64,000 bases of DNA from Devosia sp. ZB163 (GTDB lineage: Bacteria; Pseudomonadota; Alphaproteobacteria; Rhizobiales; Devosiaceae): assembly GCF_028613635.1 (NCBI RefSeq), contig NZ_JAQRMY010000004.1:186001-250000 (forward strand). The letters are read 5' to 3'. A program made the position numbers and the translations under genes. Shown here piece by piece: positions 52,498 through 61,888 of this stretch. The first letter of the stretch is position 1, and every line of letters starts with the position of its first letter. The notes under the pieces were generated by a model, which worked only from the letters and a program-made list of their open reading frames with translations, searched no databases and had not been told where the DNA came from.

Positions 52498-52534
52498 TCG
52501 CGCTCTCGGAAAAGTCTGCAACTTTTCCTGAAAG
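52498..52534. repeat. inverted repeat between convergent genes, possible terminator
   Basis: GGAAAAGT (52508-52515) pairs with ACTTTTCC (52521-52528) around CTGCA, within an outer GCGCT/AGCGC pair. It lies between the stops of the DUF2461 gene and acdS and could end both transcripts. The sequence GAAAAGTCTGCAACTTTTC looks like a widespread rhizobial repeat. Confidence 0.65.
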
Positions 52535-52543
52535 CGCTCCAGT

Positions 52544-53560
52544 TCAGCCGTTGCGGAAGGCGTAGCCGTAGCCGTTGAGGGCAGGGGCGCCGCCGAGGTG
52601 GGCGTAGAGCACCTTGCTGCCCTTGGGGAAGTAGCCGGTCTCGACCAGGTCGATCATGCCCTGCATGGATTTGCCCTCGTAGACCGGGTCGGTGATCATG
52701 CCTTCGAGGCGACCGACGAGGCGGATGGCGTCCTTGGTTTCCTCGGAGGGGACGCCGTAGATCGGGTAGGCGTATTCCTCCAGCAGCACCACATCGTCGC
52801 CGGTGATTGGCCGGCCCAATTCGACCAGTTCGGCGGTGCGCTGGGCGATCTCAAGCACCTGGGCCCGGGTCTGCTGCGGGGTGCAGGAGGCATCGATGCC
52901 GATGACGTTGCGGGCGCGACCGTCGGCGGCAAAGCCCACCAGTATCCCGGCATGGGTCGAGCCGGTCACGGTGCAGACGACGATGTAGTCGAACGTGAAG
53001 CCGAGTTGCGCCTCCTGCTGGCGCACTTCGTCGGCGAAGCCGACATAGCCGAGCCCGCCGAACTTGTGCACCGAGGCACCGGCGGGGATGGGGTAGGGCT
53101 TGCCGCCGGCCGCCTCGACCTCGGCGATGGCGTTCTTCCAGCTGTCGCGGATGCCGATGTCGAAGCCGTCGTCGACCAGACGCACGTCGGCGCCCATGAT
53201 GCGGCTCAGCATGATGTTGCCGACGCGATCGTAGACGGCGTCCTCGTGCGGCACCCAGCTTTCCTGCACCAGCCGGCACTTGAAGCCGATCTTGGCGGCG
53301 ACTGCGGCGACCATGCGCGTGTGGTTGGACTGCACGCCGCCGATCGACACCAGCGTATCGGCGCCCGAGGCGATGGCGTCGGGGACGATGTACTCGAGCT
53401 TCCTCAGCTTGTTGCCGCCGAAGGCGAGGCCGGAGTTGCAGTCTTCGCGCTTGGCGTAGATCTCGACCTCGCCGCCGAGATGGGCGCCGAGGCGCTCCAG
53501 CTTCTCGATCGGTGTCGGCCCGAAGGTCAGCGGATAGCGAGGGAACTTCGCGAGGTTCAT
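52544..53560 (-). CDS. acdS: 1-aminocyclopropane-1-carboxylate deaminase
   Basis: The 338-residue PLP enzyme cleaves ACC, the plant ethylene precursor, to 2-oxobutyrate and ammonia. Lys51 in [11 protein letters not shown] binds PLP. The residues that separate true ACC deaminases from D-cysteine desulfhydrases are all present: Ser78 (VQSNH), Tyr294 and Glu295 (DPVYEGKS), and Leu322 (AHLGGAPAL). The start matches the family ([20 protein letters not shown]) and has an AGGAG site. The regulator acdR is divergent. The gene suggests a plant-associated lifestyle and a nitrogen source consistent with the urea genes. Confidence 0.97.
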   Translation of the reverse strand: MNLAKFPRYPLTFGPTPIEKLERLGAHLGGEVEIYAKREDCNSGLAFGGNKLRKLEYIVPDAIASGADTLVSIGGVQSNHTRMVAAVAAKIGFKCRLVQESWVPHEDAVYDRVGNIMLSRIMGADVRLVDDGFDIGIRDSWKNAIAEVEAAGGKPYPIPAGASVHKFGGLGYVGFADEVRQQEAQLGFTFDYIVVCTVTGSTHAGILVGFAADGRARNVIGIDASCTPQQTRAQVLEIAQRTAELVELGRPITGDDVVLLEEYAYPIYGVPSEETKDAIRLVGRLEGMITDPVYEGKSMQGMIDLVETGYFPKGSKVLYAHLGGAPALNGYGYAFRNG

Positions 53561-53581
53561 GGGCAGGCTCCTGAGGTCGGG

Positions 53582-53601
53582 ATTGCCTCAAGGCTAGCAA
53601 T
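53582..53601. promoter_or_regulatory. possible AcdR operator
   Basis: ATTGC (53582-53586) and GCAAT (53597-53601) form an inverted repeat with a 10-base spacer, 22 bases upstream of the acdS ATG. Spacing is compatible with a Lrp-family site. The short arms make this tentative. Confidence 0.35.
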
Positions 53602-53702
53602 TGTCTCGCGAAGGGTGCTTTCTATTTTGGGTAGTGGACTGCGGTGGTGTGATCGGCTGATCGCAGCACATCGCGCCATCCAGCTCACCGATGAGGCCAC
53701 AA

Positions 53703-54179
53703 ATGAAAGAATCTTCCGAAGTGGATCTCGACCGCATCGACCTCAAGATGCTGCGCGCTCTGCAGCGCGATGGCCGGATCAGCAATGCGGACCTTGCCGC
53801 CGAGGTTGGCGTCAGCGCCGCAACCTGCCACCGGCGGACGCAGCACCTGATCGAAGCCGGCTACATCTCCGGCGTTCGCGCCATGGTGGATCCGGCGCGG
53901 GTGGAACTTGGGACGCTCGTGCTCGTGGGGGTGGTGCTCGATCGCTCGACGCCGGAGAGCTTTGCGGCCTTCGAGAGCGCGGTGCAGAAGCTGAAGTTCG
54001 TGCTCGATTGCCACCTGGTGGCCGGCGACTTCGACTATTTCCTCAAGATCCGGGTGCGCGATCTGGCGGATTTCAACCGCCTGCACGGAACGCAACTGCT
54101 CGGGCTGCCCGGCATGCGGCAGACCCGGACCTTTTTCGTGATGAAGGAAGTGGCCGATAGCCGGCCACTGGATTTTTGA
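53703..54179 (+). CDS. acdR: Lrp/AsnC family regulator of acdS
   Basis: The 158-residue protein has an N-terminal AsnC-type helix-turn-helix (LDRIDLKMLRALQRDGRISNADLAAEVGVSAATCHRR) and a C-terminal RAM ligand-binding domain (VDPARVELGTLVLVGVVLD, CHLVAGDFDYFLKIRVRDL). It is divergent from acdS across 142 bases, the standard arrangement of AcdR, which activates acdS in response to ACC. ATG 53703 with GAGG upstream is preferred to ATG 53691. Confidence 0.92.
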   Translation: MKESSEVDLDRIDLKMLRALQRDGRISNADLAAEVGVSAATCHRRTQHLIEAGYISGVRAMVDPARVELGTLVLVGVVLDRSTPESFAAFESAVQKLKFVLDCHLVAGDFDYFLKIRVRDLADFNRLHGTQLLGLPGMRQTRTFFVMKEVADSRPLDF

Positions 54180-54221
54180 GGGGGCCTGGCGACCGCTGGG
54201 GCACCGTGGCCTGCAGCCTCT

Positions 54222-54339
54222 CCCTCATCACCGGGCTTGTCCCGGTGATCCAGCAACCGCGCGTCGGTGCGGCGAGGGAGTCGTTTCACGCGGCAGACGC
54301 CGCGTGGCTGGATGGCCGGGACAAGCCCGGCCATGAGGG
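54222..54339. repeat. dispersed inverted repeat downstream of acdR
   Basis: CCCTCATCACCGGGCTTGTC and the following CCGGTGATCCAGC on the left mirror GCTGGATGGCCGGGACAAGC and CCGGCCATGAGGG on the right. Each arm folds on its own. The arm core CCGGGCTTGTCCCGG relates it to the copy at 47992-48135. It fills the gap between acdR and the convergent TolB-like gene and may end both transcripts. Confidence 0.85.
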
Positions 54340-54370
54340 GCATGATGAGGCGTCCAAGCGTGAGGAAGCT

Positions 54371-55270
54371 CTACCGCACCGGATACGCCACGTAGGCAAA
54401 CCGCTTGCTGTCGGGCGCCCAGGAATTGACGTTGATCGTGCCCTGGCCGCCGTTGAAGCCGATGATGTCGCGGGTGCCGGTGCCATCCGGGCGCATGAAG
54501 CGGAGGATCACGTCCTTGTCGGCGGGGTGCCCCTGGGTGCCCGGGGGATAGCTCAGGTAGGCGATCGACTGGCCGTCGGGCGAGACGTGCGGGAACCAGT
54601 TCACCCGCTCGTCGAAGGTGACCTGCGTCAGCTCCGAGCCGTCGGTGCGCATCCTGTAGATCTGGGCGTGGCCGGGCGAACCCTGCTCGGAGTTGAACCA
54701 GATCCACTGGCCGTCCGGCGAATACTCGGCGCCATCGTTGGGCACCAGAAAGTCGGTCAACTGTGTGTCCGGGCCGCCATCGGCAGGAATGGTCCAGATG
54801 TTCACCTTGGCCCATTGGTTATCGCCGATGGCGTTGATGCCGACATAGGACAGCGTCTTGCCGTCGGGCGAGATGCCGTGGAGGTAATAGTGGTGGCGGT
54901 GCGGGTAGGTGTTCGACACCCGCCTCGGCGTGCCGCCGCCGATCGGCAGCGCATAGAGGTGCCCGTCGTCGGAACTGACGTAGATCGTCTGGCCGTCGGG
55001 CGAGAGCACGTGGTCGTTGTTGAGGTCGCGAAGGTGACCGGTGTCGATCTTCTCCGGGGCAGCCGAACCGTCGGAGGGGATGCGCCACAGCTCGCCGCCG
55101 GCATTGAAGACGAGCGTCCGGCCATCCGGCGTCCAGTTCGGCGCCTCGATCACTTCGGAGGCGGTGAAGACGACCCGGCGATCGCTACCATCGAACGAAA
55201 TCGTGGTCAGTTCGGACAGCTGGCCCTGCTGCAGCTCGCGGCCGCGGCGTGCGAATGGCGTAGTTGGCAT
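54371..55270 (-). CDS. TolB-like WD40/PD40 beta-propeller protein
   Basis: The 299-residue protein contains about six PD40-type repeats with the motif SPDG or TPDG followed by a hydrophobic strand (APNWTPDGRTLVFN, VLSPDGQTIYVSSD, GISPDGKTLSYVG, EYSPDGQWIWFNS, HVSPDGQSIAYLSY). It is a single beta-propeller like the C-terminal half of TolB. ATG 55270 has GGGGGA upstream. No signal peptide is visible from this start, so it is probably cytosolic. The role is unknown. Divergent from ettA. Confidence 0.88.
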   Translation of the reverse strand: MPTTPFARRGRELQQGQLSELTTISFDGSDRRVVFTASEVIEAPNWTPDGRTLVFNAGGELWRIPSDGSAAPEKIDTGHLRDLNNDHVLSPDGQTIYVSSDDGHLYALPIGGGTPRRVSNTYPHRHHYYLHGISPDGKTLSYVGINAIGDNQWAKVNIWTIPADGGPDTQLTDFLVPNDGAEYSPDGQWIWFNSEQGSPGHAQIYRMRTDGSELTQVTFDERVNWFPHVSPDGQSIAYLSYPPGTQGHPADKDVILRFMRPDGTGTRDIIGFNGGQGTINVNSWAPDSKRFAYVAYPVR

Positions 55271-55391
55271 GAGTTCCCCCAGAGGGGCCCTCAATAGCCG
55301 ATTTGATCGGGTGCGGGGACAGATTCCTGCGGTACTCGGCCTGGGGCCGAGGCGGGAAACCTTCCTCGCCCGCCACTCAACGGAGGTGGTG

Positions 55392-55420
55392 TTGCCCCGC
55401 GCGGCGGGTTCCCCTACATA
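55392..55420 (+). promoter_or_regulatory. probable housekeeping promoter of ettA
   Basis: TTGCCC (55392-55397) and TACATA (55415-55420) are spaced by 17 bases, close to the sigma-70-type consensus of alphaproteobacteria. Transcription would begin near 55427, leaving a leader of about 38 bases before ettA. Confidence 0.5.
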
Positions 55421-55464
55421 CGGCGCTTGTTTCCCCGAATTCAGCGGCAGGACCCTTACGCTTC

Positions 55465-57120
55465 ATGGCGCGCCAGTTCATCTACCACATGCACGGCCTC
55501 AACAAGGCCTACTCCAACGGCAAGAAGGTTCTGGACAACATCCACTTGAGCTTCTACCCGGACGCCAAGATCGGCGTCCTGGGTCCGAACGGTTCGGGTA
55601 AGTCGACCCTGCTGCGCATCATGGCCGGTATCGACACCGAGTTCACCGGCGAAGCCTGGGTGGCCGATGGCGCCAAGGTCGGCTACCTGCCGCAGGAGCC
55701 GCAGCTCGACCCGCAGCTCGACGTCAAGGGCAACGTCATGACGGGGGTCAAGGAGAAGAAGGACATCATCGACCGCTACAACGAGTTGATGATGAACTAC
55801 TCCGACGAGACCGCCGACGAGGCGACCAAGCTCCAGGACATCATCGACAGCCAGAACCTGTGGGACCTCGACAGCCAGGTCGAAGTGGCCATGGAGGCGC
55901 TGGGCTGCCCGCCGGGCGATGCCTCGGTGGACAATCTCTCGGGTGGCGAGAAGCGCCGCGTGGCGCTCTGCGCGCTGCTGCTGTCGAAGCCCGACCTGCT
56001 GCTGCTGGACGAGCCGACCAACCATCTCGACGCCGAAACCACGGCGTGGCTGGAAAACCACCTGCGCGAGTTCGCTGGCGCGGTGCTGATCATCACCCAC
56101 GACCGCTACTTCCTCGACAACGTCACGGGCTGGATCCTCGAGCTCGATCGCGGCCGTGGCGTGCCGTACGAGGGCAACTACTCGGCCTATCTCAACGCCA
56201 AGGCCAAGCGTTTCGCGCAGGAACAGTCCGAAGACGCGGCCCGCGCCAAGGTGCTCGAGCGCGAGCGCGAGTGGATGGGCCAGAGCCCGCAGGCGCGCAT
56301 GGCCAAGTCCAAGGCCCGTATCCGCGCCTATGACGAGCTGGTGAAGGTCAACGAAGCCCGCACGCAGTCGAACACGGCGCAGATCATCATCCCGCCGGGC
56401 GAGCGTCTGGGCCACAATGTCATCGACATCGAGGGCGTCACCAAGTCTTACGGCGACCGCGTGCTGATCGACAACCTGACCTTCAAGCTGCCGCCGGGCG
56501 GCATCGTCGGCGTCATCGGCCCGAACGGCGTCGGCAAGTCCACGCTGTTCCGCATGATCACCGGCCAGGAGAAGCCGGACTCCGGCACCATCACTGTCGC
56601 CGACAACGTCAACCTCGGCTATGTCGACCAGAGCCGCGACACGCTCGCGCCGAACAAGACGGTGTGGGAGGAAATCTCCGGCGGCAACGAGATCCTGATG
56701 CTGGGCAAGCGCGAGATGAACTCGCGTGCCTACACGTCGGCGTTCAACTTCAAGGGCGCCGACCAGCAGCAGAAGGTCGGCAACCTTTCAGGCGGCCAGC
56801 GCAACCGCGTGCACCTCGCCAAGATGCTGAAGTCGGGCGCCAACGTGCTGCTCCTCGACGAGCCGACCAACGACCTCGACACCGAAACCCTGGCGGCGCT
56901 CGAAGAGGCGCTGGAGGAATTCGCCGGCTGCGCCGTGATCATCAGCCACGACCGCATGTTCCTCGACCGCCTCGCCACGCACATGCTGGCGTATGAGGGG
57001 GATAGCCACTTCGAGTGGTTCGAAGGCAACTTCCAGGATTACGAGCAGGACAAGATCCGGCGGCTGGGCGCGGACTCGGTGAACAACCACCGGGTGACAT
57101 ACAAGAAGCTGACGCGGTAA
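55465..57120 (+). CDS. ettA: energy-dependent translational throttle protein (ABC-F)
   Basis: The 551-residue soluble ABC-F ATPase binds the ribosomal E site and gates elongation by ATP/ADP ratio. Walker A motifs GPNGSGKST (residues 40-48) and GPNGVGKST, signatures LSGGEKRR and LSGGQRNR, and DEPTNHLD and DEPTNDLD mark the two ABC domains. The linker (EREREWMGQSPQARMAKSKARIRAYDEL) and the C-terminus (LGADSVNNHRVTYKKL) are specific for EttA. ATG 55465 is the family start; the frame is open upstream to 55303. Only a weak AGGA site precedes it. Confidence 0.96.
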   Translation: MARQFIYHMHGLNKAYSNGKKVLDNIHLSFYPDAKIGVLGPNGSGKSTLLRIMAGIDTEFTGEAWVADGAKVGYLPQEPQLDPQLDVKGNVMTGVKEKKDIIDRYNELMMNYSDETADEATKLQDIIDSQNLWDLDSQVEVAMEALGCPPGDASVDNLSGGEKRRVALCALLLSKPDLLLLDEPTNHLDAETTAWLENHLREFAGAVLIITHDRYFLDNVTGWILELDRGRGVPYEGNYSAYLNAKAKRFAQEQSEDAARAKVLEREREWMGQSPQARMAKSKARIRAYDELVKVNEARTQSNTAQIIIPPGERLGHNVIDIEGVTKSYGDRVLIDNLTFKLPPGGIVGVIGPNGVGKSTLFRMITGQEKPDSGTITVADNVNLGYVDQSRDTLAPNKTVWEEISGGNEILMLGKREMNSRAYTSAFNFKGADQQQKVGNLSGGQRNRVHLAKMLKSGANVLLLDEPTNDLDTETLAALEEALEEFAGCAVIISHDRMFLDRLATHMLAYEGDSHFEWFEGNFQDYEQDKIRRLGADSVNNHRVTYKKLTR

Positions 57121-57127
57121 GGCCGCG

Positions 57128-58186
57128 GTGGATCTGCCGCTGACCGAGCGCATCCGTGGTTGCCTCCTGGGGGGCGCCTGCGGTGATGCGCTCGGCGCTC
57201 CGGTGGAGTTCTGGTCGACGCAGCAGATTGCGGCGCGCTATGGCAGCAAGGGGATAGTTGGGTTCGCCCACGACGTCGGTCCGGCAGGCGCGATTACCGA
57301 CGATACCCAGATGACCATGTTCACGGTCGAAGGCCTGATCCGCGCCAGGGTGCGACAGAGCCTTCACGGCGCCGTCGACTGGGCGGCTGTCGTGCACCAT
57401 GCCTACCTGCGCTGGCTGAGGACTCAGCTCAGCACCTACGATGCACGATCCACGATCGAAGGCCTTGATGGTTGGCTGATCGAAGAACGGCGGTTGTGGT
57501 CGCAGCGCGCGCCGGGCACCACCTGCCTGGTGGCGCTCAGAAGCGCGACTGACTTTGGGATTCCAGCAGATAACGACAGCAAGGGGTGCGGCACCGTCAT
57601 GCGGGATGCGCCCTGGGGCTTGGCCTTTCCGGGCGATCCCGACACCGCCTTCAAGCTGGCGTTCAACGCAGCTGCCACGACGCACGGTCATCCGACGGCG
57701 CATTACGCGTCCGGGGCAGTGGCCGCAATCGTCGCAAGACTTTGCGCTGGCATGGATCTCGCGGGTTCGGTCGATCGGACCATTGCAGAGAACCTCATGG
57801 ACCCGGACGGGGTCGAGGTGGCGGCTGCGCTGTCCCTGGCGCTGCAGTTTTCCGGCACGACTGGCTGGCGGTCCAGCCTGCTGGAACTTGGTGGCGGCTG
57901 GGTCGCCGAAGAAGCCCTCGGCATTGCAGTGCTTTGCGCGCTGTCGGCCGAAACGCCGCGCGCCGCACTGATCGCCGCGGTCAATCACGATGGCGACTCC
58001 GACTCAACCGGAGCGATCTGCGGCAATCTGCTCGGCGCTGCCCTTGGGGCCGACGTGTTCCCTGCCGAGTGGGTCGAGCAACTGGGAGTGCGGGACCTGC
58101 TAGAGACGCTGGCGGTCGACCTTGCCGGAAGCATTGCGCAAGATTTCAGTGCCAGCGCGGCCGGGGCCCGCTACCCAGGCTGGTAG
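57128..58186 (+). CDS. ADP-ribosylglycohydrolase family protein
   Basis: The 352-residue protein begins at a GTG 7 bases after ettA. Both metal-binding motifs of the family are present: TDDTQMTMF with Asp58 and Asp59, and NHDGDSDSTGAICGNLLGA with Asp288, Asp290 and Asp292. The N-terminal GCLLGGACGDALGAPVEF is also typical. It should remove ADP-ribose from arginine or another target, as DraG does, or act on a related ADP-ribose compound. No DraT-like transferase is in the window. The stem-loop at 58204-58222 probably ends the ettA transcript. Confidence 0.92.
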   Translation: MDLPLTERIRGCLLGGACGDALGAPVEFWSTQQIAARYGSKGIVGFAHDVGPAGAITDDTQMTMFTVEGLIRARVRQSLHGAVDWAAVVHHAYLRWLRTQLSTYDARSTIEGLDGWLIEERRLWSQRAPGTTCLVALRSATDFGIPADNDSKGCGTVMRDAPWGLAFPGDPDTAFKLAFNAAATTHGHPTAHYASGAVAAIVARLCAGMDLAGSVDRTIAENLMDPDGVEVAAALSLALQFSGTTGWRSSLLELGGGWVAEEALGIAVLCALSAETPRAALIAAVNHDGDSDSTGAICGNLLGAALGADVFPAEWVEQLGVRDLLETLAVDLAGSIAQDFSASAAGARYPGW

Positions 58187-58203
58187 AGAGGTGGGGCAGG
58201 GTG

Positions 58204-58222
58204 CGGGCAGCGCGGCTGCCCG
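58204..58222. terminator. stem-loop between convergent genes
   Basis: CGGGCAGC (58204-58211) pairs perfectly with GCTGCCCG (58215-58222) across GCG. It lies between the stops of the ADP-ribosylglycohydrolase gene and argG. No T run follows. Confidence 0.55.
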
Positions 58223-58239
58223 GCTCCTCGCCCGCCAAG

Positions 58240-59640
<1,401 letters not shown>

Positions 59641-59753
59641 TCACATCGCTCGCATAGGAGCGGGGCGCATCGATTCTGCGGCCGGCTGGGCGTACGACTT
59701 GACCGCATCGGCGGCTGGATCGAGAAGTCGGGGCGACAACGCGGATGCACACG

Positions 59754-60518
59754 ATGGCTGACTGGTCTCCCGCCAACTACCTCAAGTTCGAAGACGAGCG
59801 AACGCGGCCGGCTCGGGATCTGCTGGCGCAGGTGCCGGTCGCGCGACCGCGGCGGGTGGTGGATATGGGGTGCGGGCCGGGCAACTCCACGGAGTTGCTG
59901 GTCGAGCGGTTTCCCGAGGCGGAGGTGGTCGGGCTCGACAACTCGCCGAACATGCTGGCGGAGGCGCGGAAGCGTGTCCCGCGAGCGAGGTTTGCGGAGG
60001 CGGATGCAGGGAAATGGGTCCCGGACGCGGGAACCGATGTGGTTTTCGCCAACGCGATCTACCAGTGGGTTCCGGACCATCTGGAGGGTCTGTCGAGGGT
60101 CGCCGCAGGCCTGCCCGCAGGTGGGGTGCTGGCCGTTCAGATGCCCGACAACGTGGCAGAGCCCAGCCATCAACTGATGCGGCAGGTGGCGGCGGAGGGG
60201 CCGTGGGCGGAGAAGCTGCGCGACGCGGCGAGGCCGCCGCTGCCGCCGGTGCGGACCTATTACGATGCGCTGAGGCCGGTCTCGCAGCGGCTCGACATCT
60301 GGCATGCGGTCTACAACCACGTGCTGTCCGGCCCCGAGGCGATCGTCGAATGGGTGAAGGGCACCGGGCTCAGGCCGTTCATCGATCCGCTCGAGCCGGA
60401 CGAGCGCGAGGACTTTCTCGCGCGCTATCTCGCGCTGATTGCGGAGGCCTATCCCCGGACCGGCGACGGCAAGGTTCTGCTGCGGTTTCCGCGGCTGTTC
60501 ATCGTTGCGGTGAAGTAG
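59754..60518 (+). CDS. tam: trans-aconitate 2-methyltransferase
   Basis: The 254-residue SAM-dependent enzyme methylates trans-aconitate, a toxic by-product of the citric acid cycle. The SAM-binding motif [15 protein letters not shown] starts at residue 35; [29 protein letters not shown] and [12 protein letters not shown] are typical Tam blocks. ATG 59754 gives the family start [22 protein letters not shown] 59745 is possible. No clear ribosome-binding site is seen for either. Divergent from argG. Confidence 0.93.
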   Translation: MADWSPANYLKFEDERTRPARDLLAQVPVARPRRVVDMGCGPGNSTELLVERFPEAEVVGLDNSPNMLAEARKRVPRARFAEADAGKWVPDAGTDVVFANAIYQWVPDHLEGLSRVAAGLPAGGVLAVQMPDNVAEPSHQLMRQVAAEGPWAEKLRDAARPPLPPVRTYYDALRPVSQRLDIWHAVYNHVLSGPEAIVEWVKGTGLRPFIDPLEPDEREDFLARYLALIAEAYPRTGDGKVLLRFPRLFIVAVK

Positions 60519-60524
60519 GCGGCC

Positions 60525-60646
60525 TCAGGCGGCGGCGTTCACTTCCACCACGTTGCGGTCGGGGTCGAGGACGTAAAGCTGGAACCTAGCGTCCCGCTCC
60601 GCTTTGCGATAGCTCGGAAGCCATAGTCCACGCGCCGCCGGAGCCC
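60525..60646 (-). pseudogene. C-terminal remnant of a VOC/glyoxalase family gene
   Basis: On the minus strand a frame ends at the TGA of 60525-60527 and reads LWLPSYRKAERDARFQLYV, then LDPDRNVVEVNAAA. The LDPDRNVVEV end is the conserved C-terminus of VOC (glyoxalase/bleomycin-resistance) proteins, with the last metal-ligand Glu. Only about 40 of some 130 residues remain; the region where the N-terminal part should lie is occupied by the secreted-protein pseudogene on the other strand. It looks like a truncated relic. Confidence 0.5.
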
Positions 60647-60649
60647 AGG

Positions 60650-60976
60650 ATGCTACCTCGCCTTGCCTTCCTCGCAACCGTCGCCGTGCTGACCCTCACA
60701 GCGCCCGCCATCGCCAAGGACGCGCGGTGCTTCACGACCGACGACGGTTACTACGACTGCGATTTCGAACCGCTCGGCGACGGCAGTTTCGAGATCACGG
60801 CGGAAGGCTATCCGTCGTTCTAGCTGGTCATGGACAGTCCCGGCGTCGCGTTCGGCTATGGCCGGTATGAGCCGGGCGGGAACTTCGTCGCGCTGCCCGG
60901 TTCGTACCTGCGCAACGAGCAGGATGGCGCGTGCTGGGACAATGACGAGACGGCCACCCAGATCTGCGCCTGGTAG
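60650..60976 (+). pseudogene. small secreted protein gene interrupted by an amber codon
   Basis: ATG 60650 has GGAG 6 bases upstream and opens a signal peptide (LPRLAFLATVAVLTLTAPA, then IAK), followed by DARCFTTDDGYYDCDFEP and GDGSFEITAEGYPSF. Codon 58 is TAG (60821-60823). The same frame continues LVMDSPGVAFGYGRYEPGG, NFVALPGSYLRNEQDGACW, DNDETATQICAW to a TAG at 60974-60976, for 108 sense and stop codons before the end. Cysteines on both sides of the stop suggest one original disulfide-bonded protein. Sense-like composition after the stop favours a recent mutation or sequencing error. Family not recognised. Confidence 0.65.
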
Positions 60977-61042
60977 ACGGGCTGGCCTAGCGCCGAGCAC
61001 GGTGATAAGTGCGGCGCCTTTGGCGGAACGCGGAGCATCACC

Positions 61043-61888
61043 ATGACCTCTCCCTTTGAAATCCCGTTCGATGGCGCGGTGATCCGCGGCGAGGCGGATG
61101 GCTTCGGCATCCCTGTCGTGTTCCTCCATTCCGGCGTCACCGACCGGCGAATGTGGGCGGAGCAGATGCGCGAGCTGGCGGAGGAGGGCTACCACGTCAT
61201 CAGCTACGACCGGCGCGGCTTTGGCGAGACGCAGACGGAGGATGTGCCTTTCAACCACCTCGTCGATCTCGAGACGGTGCTCGACCAGCTGAGCGTTCAC
61301 GCGGCGATCCTCGTCGGTTCCTCGATGGGTGGCGCGCTGGCGCTCGATTTCGCGCTCGAGCATCCGGAGCGGACGATCGGCCTCGTCCTCGTGGGGACGG
61401 CGATCACGGGCGGCGAGAGCGCCGAGATTCCGGAGGAAGCCGCCGATCTCGAGGATGCGCTCGAGTATGCCGAGGAGCGCGGCAACGTCGATACGATCAA
61501 CCGCATCGAGGCGCACCTGTGGCTCGACGGTCCGCTGAGCGAGTCCGGGCGCGTGCAGGGGGAGCCGCGCGAGCTCTTCCTCAAGATGAATGCGGTGCAC
61601 CTCAACCACCCCAAGCTGACGCAGGAAGAGGAGCCCGAGCCGGCGATCGACAACCTGGGTTCGATCACCGCGCCGACGCTGCTGGTCGTCGGCGAGCTCG
61701 ACATGCCCGACATCATCGACCGGCACGAGGACCTGTCGGAGGAGATGGAGAACGCCTTCGCGGTGGTGCTCGAGGACACGGCGCACTTCCCCAGCCTCGA
61801 GCGTCCGGACCTGTTCAACCCGATCCTGTTCGAGTTTCTCGAGGCGGTGACGGGGCAGGGCGAGAACGACGAGGATGAGGCCGACTAG
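61043..61888 (+). CDS. alpha/beta hydrolase
   Basis: The 281-residue protein has the alpha/beta-hydrolase fold signature: the oxyanion HSGVTDRRMW, the nucleophile elbow GSSMGG with Ser94, an acid in LLVVGELDMPD, and the catalytic His in DTAHFPSLERPD. The substrate is unknown; the cap region is acidic (EIPEEAADLEDALEYAEE) and so is the C-terminus. It starts at ATG 61043 with GGAG upstream. Its TAG stop shares the bases CTAG (61885-61888) with the convergent FtrA gene's stop. Confidence 0.9.
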   Translation: MTSPFEIPFDGAVIRGEADGFGIPVVFLHSGVTDRRMWAEQMRELAEEGYHVISYDRRGFGETQTEDVPFNHLVDLETVLDQLSVHAAILVGSSMGGALALDFALEHPERTIGLVLVGTAITGGESAEIPEEAADLEDALEYAEERGNVDTINRIEAHLWLDGPLSESGRVQGEPRELFLKMNAVHLNHPKLTQEEEPEPAIDNLGSITAPTLLVVGELDMPDIIDRHEDLSEEMENAFAVVLEDTAHFPSLERPDLFNPILFEFLEAVTGQGENDEDEAD

